A stretch of 15,697 nucleotides of DNA, from the NCBI GenBank assembly GCA_036009045.1, contig DASYML010000042.1:1-15697 (forward strand), read 5' to 3'. This stretch comes from DASYML01 sp036009045 (GTDB lineage Bacteria > Acidobacteriota > Blastocatellia > Pyrinomonadales > Pyrinomonadaceae). The notes below the pieces were generated by a model. That model ran no database searches, was not told the origin of the DNA, and worked only from the letters and a program-made list of their open reading frames with translations. This document shows, piece after piece, positions 1 through 7,444 of the stretch. Every line of letters starts with the position of its first letter. The first letter of the stretch is position 1. A program made the position numbers and the translations under genes.

Positions 1-141
1 GCGGTGGTGGCGGTGCCTCTTGTAACTTCGATTGTAGCGCCGACACCGGCGCAGGCGGCGACCTGTTTACCGCCGGGTTCGGCTTGTACATCGAGCGCGC
101 AATGTTGCAATGGTCTCTGCTCCGGCGGCGTCTGCTCTTAA
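1..141 (+). CDS. Secreted six-cysteine knottin-like peptide (3' end only)
   Basis: The window opens inside this reading frame, so the start codon is missing and 46 residues are visible before the TAA at 139-141. The first 19 residues are hydrophobic, rich in Val and Ala, and end in Ala-Gln-Ala, a good signal-peptidase I site. The mature part is then about 27 residues with six cysteines (visible residues 22, 29, 35, 36, 40, 45) spaced C-X6-C-X5-CC-X3-C-X4-C. This is the inhibitor-cystine-knot pattern; omega-conotoxin MVIIA has C-X6-C-X6-CC-X3-C-X4-C. Gly, Ser and Pro fill the loops as expected. The signal sequence and cysteine spacing are read directly; the knot fold and any toxin, inhibitor or signalling role are inference. 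The nucleotidyltransferase gene lies downstream on the same strand. The missing N-terminus could carry a twin-arginine motif or a longer pro-region. Confidence 0.6.
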   Translation, partial: AVVAVPLVTSIVAPTPAQAATCLPPGSACTSSAQCCNGLCSGGVCS

Positions 142-169
142 AGGCGTCCGGCAGAGTGATGGTGCGCCG

Positions 170-190
170 TCTTTCTCTTTGAGAGAAAGA
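170..190 (+). terminator. Hairpin after the cysteine-rich peptide gene, weak terminator candidate
   Basis: A 9-bp perfect stem (170-178 with 182-190) closes a 3-nt loop 28 bases after the peptide stop codon. The stem is A/T and C/T rich and no long T tract follows, only TTT at 194-196. It could terminate or attenuate transcription into the next gene, or stabilise the 3' end of the short peptide mRNA. Confidence 0.35.
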
Positions 191-332
191 GAGTTTGGCG
201 GACCCACGACATGAGAAGTTTTGAGGTCAAGGGGTGCGGCGATGCCTGGGGCAACTGGCGTCCGGCGTTGGCGCACCCTTGTTTGTTTCCTGTTCCAGAG
301 ATTGTCCATCAAGGCTGATTCTAACGGGCGGC

Positions 333-1409
333 ATGAGTAAGGCCCTCGCCAAATCTCGCAGCAGTCTGGTGGCAAAAGCCCTCGCCGGTGCATGGCGTCA
401 GCCTCCCCCGCCACTGGAAATTTCTGCTCAAGAACTGGACTACATAACCCCGCTCCTACTCGGCTCAGGCGCGGCGGCGTTGGGTTGGTGGCGCGTCCAA
501 CACTCTCCCACGCACCGCCAGACGCAGTCCGCCGCAGAACTTCAACAGGCATATCGTCTACTCGCCCTCCAGGACACTCTTCACGAGCAGGAGATTAAGA
601 AAGTTTTTACAGTGCTCCGCGCGGCAGGGGTCGAACCTTTGCTAGTCAAGGGTTGGGCCATGTCGCGACTGTACCCGGAGACGGTCCTGCGTCCCTTCGG
701 GGATGTAGACATCTGCGTGCGTCCAGAGCAGTACGGGGTCGCGGCGGAGGTGCTCAAGAGTCCCGGCAGCGAGGGTTTCTGGGCCGATTTACATGAGGGA
801 TTTTCCGAGCTTGAGGACCGCAGCCTGGACGATTTGTACGCGCGTTCGCAACTGGTTAAGATTGGCGACGTGGCGGTGCGTGTGATGGGCCAGGAAGATC
901 ATCTGGGACTGCTCTGCATTCACCTGCTCAAACACGGAGCCTGGCGGCCTCTCTGGCTTTGCGACATCGGCGCGACCATCGAATCATTGCCCGCAGGCTT
1001 CGACTGGGACATCTGCCTGGGCCGGGATAAGCGTAGAGCAAACTGGATTACCTGCACGATTGGATTGGCCCACCAACTCCTCGATGCGAGGATAGACAAT
1101 CTTCCGATTAGCGAGCGGGCCAGGCAACTACCGTCCTGGCTCGTGCCCAACGTGCTGAAGGAATGGGAAGCGCCGTTTGCGATTAACCAGCCGCCGATGA
1201 AGCACAGCGCACCGATGTCCAGCTATCTGCGTCATCCGGGCGGTTTGCTCAAGGGTATGCGTAACCGTTGGCCCAATCCGATTATCGCCACCATCAGCCT
1301 GAGAGGGCCTTTCAATAATTGGCCCAGGTGGCCTTTTCAACTCGGCAACTGTCTCTCGCGGGCCACGCGTTTTTTCACGCAACTGCCGGGCTTACTGCGC
1401 GAGCCGTAA
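333..1409 (+). CDS. Nucleotidyltransferase-fold family protein (NTP_transf_5 type)
   Basis: The encoded protein of 358 residues resembles the uncharacterised nucleotidyltransferase family PF14907. The core motif is visible: KGWAMSRLYP begins at residue 106 and RPFGDVDICV contains G123, D124 and D126, the acidic pair that would bind metal in the polymerase-beta-like fold. The N-terminal stretch (LEIS...LTPLLLGSGAAALGWWR-like) is a helical segment usual in this family. The true substrate is unknown. Members often sit near peptide-modification (RiPP), capsule or polysaccharide genes; here the upstream neighbour is a small Cys-rich exported peptide. The ATG at 333 was chosen because family-like sequence starts just after it. 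A GTG at 234 in the same frame, with GAGG 7 nt upstream (223-226), would add 33 Cys-containing residues of no recognisable type and cannot be excluded. Confidence 0.8.
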   Translation: MSKALAKSRSSLVAKALAGAWRQPPPPLEISAQELDYITPLLLGSGAAALGWWRVQHSPTHRQTQSAAELQQAYRLLALQDTLHEQEIKKVFTVLRAAGVEPLLVKGWAMSRLYPETVLRPFGDVDICVRPEQYGVAAEVLKSPGSEGFWADLHEGFSELEDRSLDDLYARSQLVKIGDVAVRVMGQEDHLGLLCIHLLKHGAWRPLWLCDIGATIESLPAGFDWDICLGRDKRRANWITCTIGLAHQLLDARIDNLPISERARQLPSWLVPNVLKEWEAPFAINQPPMKHSAPMSSYLRHPGGLLKGMRNRWPNPIIATISLRGPFNNWPRWPFQLGNCLSRATRFFTQLPGLLREP

Positions 1410-1471
1410 GATAGAATGGGCGCGTTTGCGTGAGGCTTGAAGCAAGGGCGGCGCGGGCCGCTCCTCTTCGC

Positions 1472-1499
1472 TTGCATATCGCATGGATTGTGCTATAAA
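1472..1499 (+). promoter_or_regulatory. Candidate sigma-70-like promoter for the C25 protease gene
   Basis: TTGCAT (1472-1477) and TATAAA (1494-1499) are separated by 16 bp. The -10 box matches the consensus at 5 of 6 positions, but the -35 box at only 3 of 6. Transcription would start near 1506 and leave a leader of about 240 nt that includes the 1595-1615 hairpin. Confidence 0.3.
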
Positions 1500-1594
1500 A
1501 GATTATCTTGTTGGGGTAGTTCTTAACCCGTTTGGTCCATCAGGACTTAGCCAGAAACGATTGCCCCGCCCGACTCAAGTTGATGGACAGCGGT

Positions 1595-1615
1595 CAACAA
1601 TCCGCCTGATTGTTG
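1595..1615. repeat. Perfect 8-bp inverted repeat in the protease leader
   Basis: CAACAATC at 1595-1602 and GATTGTTG at 1608-1615 are exact reverse complements around a 5-nt loop. The element lies 130 bases before the protease start, in the predicted leader, and could be an operator dyad or an RNA hairpin. An AT-rich run (TTAATAAAAA) follows at about 1626-1635. Confidence 0.4.
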
Positions 1616-1745
1616 TCAACGAACATTAATAAAAAGCCTGAACAAGCAGTGAGGAATCCAATCGCCGCGAGAGCACCCACAGGAAAGTGCGCGGGCCATT
1701 CTTTAGCTCAACGCTTGACTGAATTACGAGCCGAGAAAATTTGTT

Positions 1746-4700
1746 ATGAGTAATTTGCAGCGCCGGGTCCGTGTCGGAATTGTCTTCGTCTCAATTCTCA
1801 TCTTCCTCATCTTTATGGTGACGGCCTACGCGGCCACCTTCATCACCCAACTGAACACGCCTAACGGTGCTCCGCTCAATACCAATCCATATCAATTCTT
1901 CGTCTGCTCCGACACCTCCTTCGGTGAAGGACCGGCCATCGAGTACTCCGTCAACGGTGGACCATTTACCTGCAACCCGTGCTCTTTCTACACCAACACT
2001 TCCACTAAATGTCCGGGCGCGTCCGTCTTTCAATGCACGATTCCGCGCCAGACCAGCGCGACCGTGCAGTATCAGTTCTTCAATCTCTCGACGTTCGGCG
2101 ATTGCGGCAGCGCGCGCAGTCTCTTCACAGGCTTCAAGAGTTTCACGACGGACGCTGGCGGCAATACGACGCCGACCGTCGCCAAGGTAACGGATTTCAA
2201 GGTCGTCGCGGGGAAGGGCGGTGCCCTGCTCGAATGGCGCACGGGTTTTGAGATAGACAATCTGGGCTTTAACCTCTACCGCGAGCGCGAAGGTCAACGC
2301 ACGCTCATCAATCCTTCCATCATCGCCGGTTCCGCTTTGACGGCGGGCAACGGGACGCCGCTCACAGCCGGGCGTTCTTATACCTGGCGCGATGCGGAGG
2401 GGACCGCCAATGATCTCTATTACCTTGAATCGGTTGACCTGAGCGGCACGACCAGCATGACAGGACCCGTCTCGCCCGCAGCCGGAACCATCCCGGCCAC
2501 ACAGCAACAGGCGACGCTGCTGGCGGACTTAGGCTCGACTTCAGGCCAGAGCGCGCAAAGGGAAGGCCCGACCACGCTGATGTCCGCACCTGTTTCGCAA
2601 GTGCCTGACGGAACTTTGCAGGACCAATGGGCCATCGCAGCGCAGCCCGCCATTAAAATCAACGTTCGCAAAACAGATTGGTATCACGTCACGCAGGCGG
2701 ACCTGCTGGCGGCGGGTCTGAACCCGTCAACTGATGCCAGCAATCTGCGACTCTTCGTTGACGGAGTCGAGCAGGCGATGATGGTCAAGAGCGGCAACGG
2801 TCCTCTAGGCTCCGGCGACTACATAGAATTTTACGGCACCGCGCTCGACAAGACGGAGACGGATACGCACGTCTACTGGCTGGTCCCCGGCAGCACTCCC
2901 GGCAAGCGCATCAAGTTGGTCGGCAATGAAAGGCCGGATTCCATCAAGGGTGATGAGAAGCCCGCAGAGCCTCTTCCATCCAAGCCCCCCGTCCAGCATA
3001 AAGTTGATAAAGACGACTTGAGCGGAAGTTTCTTCTGGCCCTTCATGCAGATTCTGGGACTGCGTACGGAAGGCACAACCCAGCCCGCGCAGGAGCAGCC
3101 GCCGCAACAGCGAGGCGCTGAAGAGAGCGCGGAAGCCCCTCCTAAACTGGACCAGAAAAATGAAGAGGAAGCGGCGACTCCAATCGGCTTACCGACGCAG
3201 GGAAATGTGAGCGAAACGCCTCCGGCGCAGATTGATGCTCCCCACCAGACGGGCGCTTCCAAACAGATTGACGTGCCCGTTCGTGTTGAGGCTCCCGCCA
3301 AGCCAAACGTTGTAGAGGTTCCAGCCAACCCTCACGTTATCGCACGGGCAGAGCCAGCAACACGTCATGATGAGCAAGCGTCTAAGCTGCGCGCGAGCCG
3401 GAAGGCAAAGTCCAGGCAGGCGCGCAAGAGGTCTACGGCGAGACGTGAGCTATCTCATTACAGCCCAGCCGCCGCTGACGGTAACGCTGGCGAAGCGCAG
3501 AGCTTTTCCTACACCGTCGAGATAAAAGAGCGCACGATTTATTTCAGTTCACTCTTGAACGGCGACAAGGAGAATTTCTTCGGCAAGGTCATCGCCAGCA
3601 TCCCCGCCACGCAGACGCTCAACGTTAACCATCTAGACACGAACGCGCCCGAAACGGTGATGCTCGAAGTGGCGCTTCAGGGCGTTTCGCCACAGCCGCA
3701 TCACATCAACGTTTTCTTCAATGATACGCAGGTCGGGACCGTAGATTATTTCTTCCGCGATCATACAGTGGTGACGATACCTCTGAGCCTCAGCCAGTTA
3801 CACGAGGGCAGCAATACTCTCAAGCTGGCGACCGTCGCCGGGGGCGATGTCAACATCGTTGATTATGTACGCCTGACTTATCCGCACAAGTACCAGGCGG
3901 ACAACAACACTCTGCGCTTGAGCCTGAAGAACAACCTGACGGCGCGCGTCGAGGGGTTCACGACCCCGGACATACGTTTGCTGGACATCACAAACCCGTC
4001 GGACGTGCAACAGCTTCGCCCGACCATAGAGCCGAGCGGCGCGGGCTATGCGCTCGTCGTAGGGACACAGGGACGCAACACCAAGGGCCGCCGTACGCTG
4101 ATAGCCTTTCCCAACGGTCAGGTCGCGCAGCCCGCGAGTCTCTCCGCCAATCAACCTTCAGACTTGAATCGCACGAACCAGAGCGCCGACCTCGTCATCA
4201 TCAGCCATCGCACGCTCAAACAGAACATCGCACCGCTCGCGAATCTGAGACGCGCACTGGGATTGGCCGTCACCGTAATTGATGTGGAAGATGTCTACGA
4301 CGAATTCTCCTACGGCACGCACACGCCCCAGGCGATTAAGGATTTCCTCTCTTACACGAAGACGAATTGGACCAGAGCGCCGCGCTTCGTCCTGCTGGCC
4401 GGAGATTCCAGCTATGACCCGAAGAATTACCTGCATGCCGGTGACTTCGACCTCGTGCCGAGCAAGCTGGTGGACACGCTCTTCACGGAGACATCCTCGG
4501 ACGATTGGCTGACTGACTTCGACGGCGATGCCGTGCCGGACATAGCGCTCGGCAGACTGCCCGCGCGCACGACCGCCGAGTTGGATAAGATGGTGACGAA
4601 GATCGTCAACTATAATGTCAACGCCGTAACCAAGAGCGCCCTCTTCGTGGCCGATGAGCAGGGGACTTACCCTTTCAGCTTTGAAGAGGAGAACCTGAAT

Positions 4701-5222
4701 ATCGCCACGCTCCTCCCGCATGATATAAGCGTCCATCACGTCAACCGGGGTTCAAATCCCAACATCAACGTCGTGCGCGCACAGCTTTTCGACGGCATCA
4801 ATCAAGGACCGATGATCGTCAACTACGCGGGGCACGGAACGGTGGACGCGTGGACGGGCGCGAGTCTCTTCACGGACCCGGACGCGCTGGCCCTCAGCAA
4901 CGGGGCGGGCAACTCTAATCGCCTGCCGCTCTTTGTGATGATGACCTGCTTGAACGGCTACTACAATGATCCGACTCTGGACAGCCTCGCGGAGTCGTTG
5001 ATGAAGGCTCCGAACGGAGGCGCTGTGGCCGTCTGGGCGTCATCCGGCCTGACGGTTCCGACAGGGCAGGCGCTGGCGAATCAATCGCTTTATCAGTCCA
5101 TCTACGGCAATCCGTCTCTGACGCTGGGCGAAGCGATTCAGCGAGCGAAGGCCGCGACGCCCGATAGCGATGTGCGGCTGACCTGGACGCTCTTCGGTGA
5201 TCCTTCTATGAATCTCAGATAA
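1746..5222 (+). CDS. Exported gingipain-like C25 family cysteine protease
   Basis: The encoded protein of 1158 residues starts with a signal peptide (RR, then a hydrophobic stretch at 10-27, cleavage likely after A29). A fibronectin-III-like domain follows at about 147-245, containing the family phrase EIDNLGFNLYR. Next come a beta-rich domain (about 305-395), a disordered Pro/Glu/Ala linker (about 397-575) that turns strongly basic at 547-567, and another beta domain (about 588-720). The C25 peptidase domain spans about 814-1158. The catalytic dyad is plain: His1030 in NYAGHGTVDAWTG and Cys1068 in MMTCLNGYYND, 38 residues apart, as in clan CD gingipains. An Asp-rich DFDGDAVPD loop (924-932) before GRLPART is probably a calcium site. 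The protein ends right after the catalytic domain (FGDPSMNLR), with no type IX sorting domain, CnaB-like module or DUF4214. Its cleavage specificity (Arg or Lys in gingipains) is not shown by the sequence. Confidence 0.9.
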   Translation: MSNLQRRVRVGIVFVSILIFLIFMVTAYAATFITQLNTPNGAPLNTNPYQFFVCSDTSFGEGPAIEYSVNGGPFTCNPCSFYTNTSTKCPGASVFQCTIPRQTSATVQYQFFNLSTFGDCGSARSLFTGFKSFTTDAGGNTTPTVAKVTDFKVVAGKGGALLEWRTGFEIDNLGFNLYREREGQRTLINPSIIAGSALTAGNGTPLTAGRSYTWRDAEGTANDLYYLESVDLSGTTSMTGPVSPAAGTIPATQQQATLLADLGSTSGQSAQREGPTTLMSAPVSQVPDGTLQDQWAIAAQPAIKINVRKTDWYHVTQADLLAAGLNPSTDASNLRLFVDGVEQAMMVKSGNGPLGSGDYIEFYGTALDKTETDTHVYWLVPGSTPGKRIKLVGNERPDSIKGDEKPAEPLPSKPPVQHKVDKDDLSGSFFWPFMQILGLRTEGTTQPAQEQPPQQRGAEESAEAPPKLDQKNEEEAATPIGLPTQGNVSETPPAQIDAPHQTGASKQIDVPVRVEAPAKPNVVEVPANPHVIARAEPATRHDEQASKLRASRKAKSRQARKRSTARRELSHYSPAAADGNAGEAQSFSYTVEIKERTIYFSSLLNGDKENFFGKVIASIPATQTLNVNHLDTNAPETVMLEVALQGVSPQPHHINVFFNDTQVGTVDYFFRDHTVVTIPLSLSQLHEGSNTLKLATVAGGDVNIVDYVRLTYPHKYQADNNTLRLSLKNNLTARVEGFTTPDIRLLDITNPSDVQQLRPTIEPSGAGYALVVGTQGRNTKGRRTLIAFPNGQVAQPASLSANQPSDLNRTNQSADLVIISHRTLKQNIAPLANLRRALGLAVTVIDVEDVYDEFSYGTHTPQAIKDFLSYTKTNWTRAPRFVLLAGDSSYDPKNYLHAGDFDLVPSKLVDTLFTETSSDDWLTDFDGDAVPDIALGRLPARTTAELDKMVTKIVNYNVNAVTKSALFVADEQGTYPFSFEEENLNIATLLPHDISVHHVNRGSNPNINVVRAQLFDGINQGPMIVNYAGHGTVDAWTGASLFTDPDALALSNGAGNSNRLPLFVMMTCLNGYYNDPTLDSLAESLMKAPNGGAVAVWASSGLTVPTGQALANQSLYQSIYGNPSLTLGEAIQRAKAATPDSDVRLTWTLFGDPSMNLR

Positions 5223-5547
5223 ACCGCGTAGCTTGCCCGGCAAGATTTAGAAGTAACGGCTTTGAGAGAAACTTCTGTTTCCTGGTCCAATCATTCTTCG
5301 TTTCAAAGGGACGGTCTCCCATGTCCTGCTGTCCCGGCATTTGCTGATGACTGTCGTTCGGATTGCGCCCGCGATGATGCGCTCGCTTGCTCACATCGTC
5401 GTCGCGAAGATAAAGGGAAAGTTTAAGCTGGAAGAAATCACTTGCGAAACTTCCAATCGTTTCCACTCACAAACCATGCTTGCTTTTCGTAATGTCCGTC
5501 TACCTGCGCGTGAGAGTCGTGCGCAGTTCTACAAGGAGAGGTGAAAG
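5223..5547. other. 325-bp intergenic region upstream of the lamin-tail protein
   Basis: No gene or convincing promoter was found. A short hairpin (5232-5236 with 5240-5244, loop of three) lies just after the protease stop, without a T tract. A second weak stem with one wobble pair can form around 5372-5401. The region ends in the strong ribosome binding site at 5533-5541. An open stretch of 67 codons on the + strand (5341-5544) overlaps that site and shows no protein-like pattern. Confidence 0.45.
5533..5541 (+). promoter_or_regulatory. Strong ribosome binding site fixing the start at 5548
   Basis: AAGGAGAGG lies 6 nt before the ATG at 5548 and is the best Shine-Dalgarno match in the window. 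It supports this start, which leaves an N-terminal region of about 25 polar residues before the hydrophobic core of the signal peptide. Confidence 0.7.
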
Positions 5548-7335
5548 ATGAAAGTGGCAAAGAGAAATATTCTGAACTTAAAGACGAACACGCGTGCGTC
5601 CAAACGTAATCTTCTGCGTTGGAGCCTGTGCGCCGCCGCGTTGGCGGCATGTCTCAGCTTCATGCACGGCTCGCTGTTCTCGCCCGAACCCGCGCACGCG
5701 CTCAACGGGGCCATCTCGAAGACCGTCGTCATCAACGAAGTCTATGGTGGCGGTGGCAACGCCGGGGCCACCTTTATCAATGACTTCGTAGAGCTATTGA
5801 ACATCGGCAAATCGCCGGTTGATGTTTCGGGTTGGTCCTTACAGTACCAGCCCAACGGGACCACGACATGGGCCGCCGGACCTCTTTGTTCTTCTACCAC
5901 TGCCGGAACTTGTGTGATTCAACCAGGCCGCTTTTACCTGTTCGCGCTGGGTTCTGGAGGGGCTGTCGGTGCAGCCTTGCCTGCATCGGATGCGCCCGCT
6001 CTGGCTACGAACATCGCCGCCGCGCAGGGCAAGCTTGCTTTAGTCAACAGCCAGACCGCGCTCCCCACCAACACCGGCAGCAATTGCACAGGGCTGCCCG
6101 TCACGGGCACTCCGGCGGTCATTGATGAAGTGGGCTACGGAACAAGCACCAACGCTTGCTTTGAAGGAACCACCAACGCGCCGGGCACCAACTCCACCAC
6201 GTCATCAACGCGCGCGACATCCACTGATACCGACCAGAACGGCACGGACTTTACGGCCACCTCGCCGCCCACGCCGCAAAACAGCGCTTCAACGCCCATC
6301 ACCCCGACCGCCGCGCCAGCGACTGTCAGCGGTCAGATTACCACTCCCGACGGCCAGCCCCTCGCGGGCACCGTCGTCCAACTCTCCGGCGGCACCTCCG
6401 ACCGCACCATCACCGATGCTCAAGGCCATTACCAGTTCGAGAACGTCAACACGGATAACTTCTATACCCTCCGACCTCAAAGAGCCAACTTCTCCTTCTC
6501 TCCCTCCGAGCGCTCTTTCTCTCTCAATGCCAACAAGAGCGATGCCGTCTTTACCGCCTCCGCTAATGCAAACGCCACGGCCAATCCGCTCGACACCGAC
6601 CTCTTCTTCGTCCGCCAGCAATATCTCGACTTCCTCGGACGCGAGCCTGACAACTCCGGCTTGAAATACTGGGCCAATGAACTGGACAAGTGTGGTGATG
6701 ATGCGGGCTGTCTCAACCAGCGACGGGTCGGCATCGCTGCCGCCTTCTTCATGGAATCAGAGTCACAACTGACGGGTTCCTACATCTATCGACTGTACAA
6801 GGGAGGACTTGGACGCGAGGTCTCCTACGCGGAGTTCAGCGCGGACCGTCCGGAGGTGGTGGGCGGAGATAATCTGGAAGCGAGGCGGGCAGCCTTTGCT
6901 GAGCAGTTCGTGCAAAGAGAGGAGTTCAGAGAGAAGTACTCGCAGGCGAGCGGTGCGGAGAGTTTCGTGGATGACTTGCTGGCGAACATCAGGCAAGCGA
7001 GCGGAGCGGACCTCTCAAGCCAGCGCGCCGCTTTAATCGGGAAGTACAAGAGCGTGAGCGAGATGAATCAAAGCCGGGCGCTGGTGGTGCGGGAAGCGAT
7101 TGATAGCGGAGCGTTCCAGGGAGCGGAGTACAACCCGGCATTTGTGACGATGGAGTACTTCGGGTACTTGCGGCGAGATGCGGAGGATGGAGGCTACAGG
7201 TTCTGGCTCAATGTGATGAACAACCAGGAGCCTGGGAACTATCGGGGGATGGTGTGTTCGTTCATCACCTCCAAGGAGTATCAGGAGCGGTTCAGCAGCT
7301 ATGCGGCTCACTCCAACCGCGAGTGTTCGCAGTAG
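5548..7335 (+). CDS. Exported lamin-tail/CnaB-like/DUF4214 surface protein
   Basis: The encoded protein of 595 residues has a signal peptide with a long n-region and probable cleavage after A51 (PAHA/LN). A lamin-tail (LTD) domain spans about 59-231, opening with VVINEVYGGGGNAGATF and NDFVELLN. A Thr/Pro-rich linker leads to a carboxypeptidase-regulatory/CnaB-like beta sandwich (about 258-340; SGQITTPDGQPLAG, then DAQGHYQFENV). The rest (about 345-595) is DUF4214-type helical repeat: QYLDFLGREPDNSGLKYW near the start and GYLRRDAEDGGYRFW near the end. No enzyme motif is visible, so an adhesive or structural surface role is inferred. Four cysteines in the tail (C382, C388, C570, C593) match those of the downstream propeller protein. 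The LTD is closely related to that of the nuclease at 12692. Base composition changes sharply inside the gene, with C-rich coding sequence before about 6750 and G-rich sequence after it. Confidence 0.85.
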   Translation: MKVAKRNILNLKTNTRASKRNLLRWSLCAAALAACLSFMHGSLFSPEPAHALNGAISKTVVINEVYGGGGNAGATFINDFVELLNIGKSPVDVSGWSLQYQPNGTTTWAAGPLCSSTTAGTCVIQPGRFYLFALGSGGAVGAALPASDAPALATNIAAAQGKLALVNSQTALPTNTGSNCTGLPVTGTPAVIDEVGYGTSTNACFEGTTNAPGTNSTTSSTRATSTDTDQNGTDFTATSPPTPQNSASTPITPTAAPATVSGQITTPDGQPLAGTVVQLSGGTSDRTITDAQGHYQFENVNTDNFYTLRPQRANFSFSPSERSFSLNANKSDAVFTASANANATANPLDTDLFFVRQQYLDFLGREPDNSGLKYWANELDKCGDDAGCLNQRRVGIAAAFFMESESQLTGSYIYRLYKGGLGREVSYAEFSADRPEVVGGDNLEARRAAFAEQFVQREEFREKYSQASGAESFVDDLLANIRQASGADLSSQRAALIGKYKSVSEMNQSRALVVREAIDSGAFQGAEYNPAFVTMEYFGYLRRDAEDGGYRFWLNVMNNQEPGNYRGMVCSFITSKEYQERFSSYAAHSNRECSQ

Positions 7336-7370
7336 TGAGCGCGATTGAAAAGTAGAAGTCTGAGAGAGCG

Positions 7371-7416
7371 GCGAAAGATGCATCCGGTCCATTAAAATAC
7401 CGGATGCATCTTTCGC
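7371..7416. terminator. 18-bp perfect inverted repeat between convergent genes
   Basis: Positions 7371-7388 and 7399-7416 are exact reverse complements with a 10-nt loop, and each arm contains the palindrome ATGCAT. The element starts 36 bases after the stop of the lamin-tail gene and lies 29 bases beyond the stop of the convergent small gene, so a bidirectional terminator is the natural reading. Neither side has a proper T tract. GCGAAA recurs at 7425-7430 and could pair with the right arm instead. Terminator function is inference; the symmetry is directly seen. Confidence 0.55.
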
Positions 7417-7444
7417 GCTTGGTTGCGAAAACGCGAGGGTTGAT

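Larger units (their letters stand above)
1410..1745. other. 336-bp intergenic region with hairpins and a possible promoter
   Basis: No convincing gene is present. Near the 5' end a GC-rich stem (1448-1452 with 1457-1461), flanked by the short complementary arms 1442-1446 and 1471-1475, could form an imperfect hairpin after the nucleotidyltransferase gene, without a T tract. A promoter-like pair lies at 1472-1499 and a perfect 8-bp inverted repeat at 1595-1615. The last 100 bases show only a weak Shine-Dalgarno-like GAG before the ATG at 1746. Confidence 0.5.

Noticed and set aside
211..318. Open frame of 35 codons starting ATG at 211
   Set aside because: It overlaps the alternative GTG start region, lacks a convincing ribosome binding site and has no signal sequence or precursor-peptide pattern.
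1714..1746. TTGACT at about 1714 as a -35 box of the protease gene
   Set aside because: The only -10-like sequence at a fitting distance overlaps the start codon, which would force a leaderless message.
5341..5544. 67-codon + strand frame before the lamin-tail gene
   Set aside because: It has no Shine-Dalgarno sequence, its residues look random, and its end runs through the ribosome binding site of the next gene.
6122..6664. 180-codon + strand frame overlapping the lamin-tail gene
   Set aside because: The translation is almost only Pro, Ser, Arg and Thr, a by-product of the C-rich coding sequence in the true frame.
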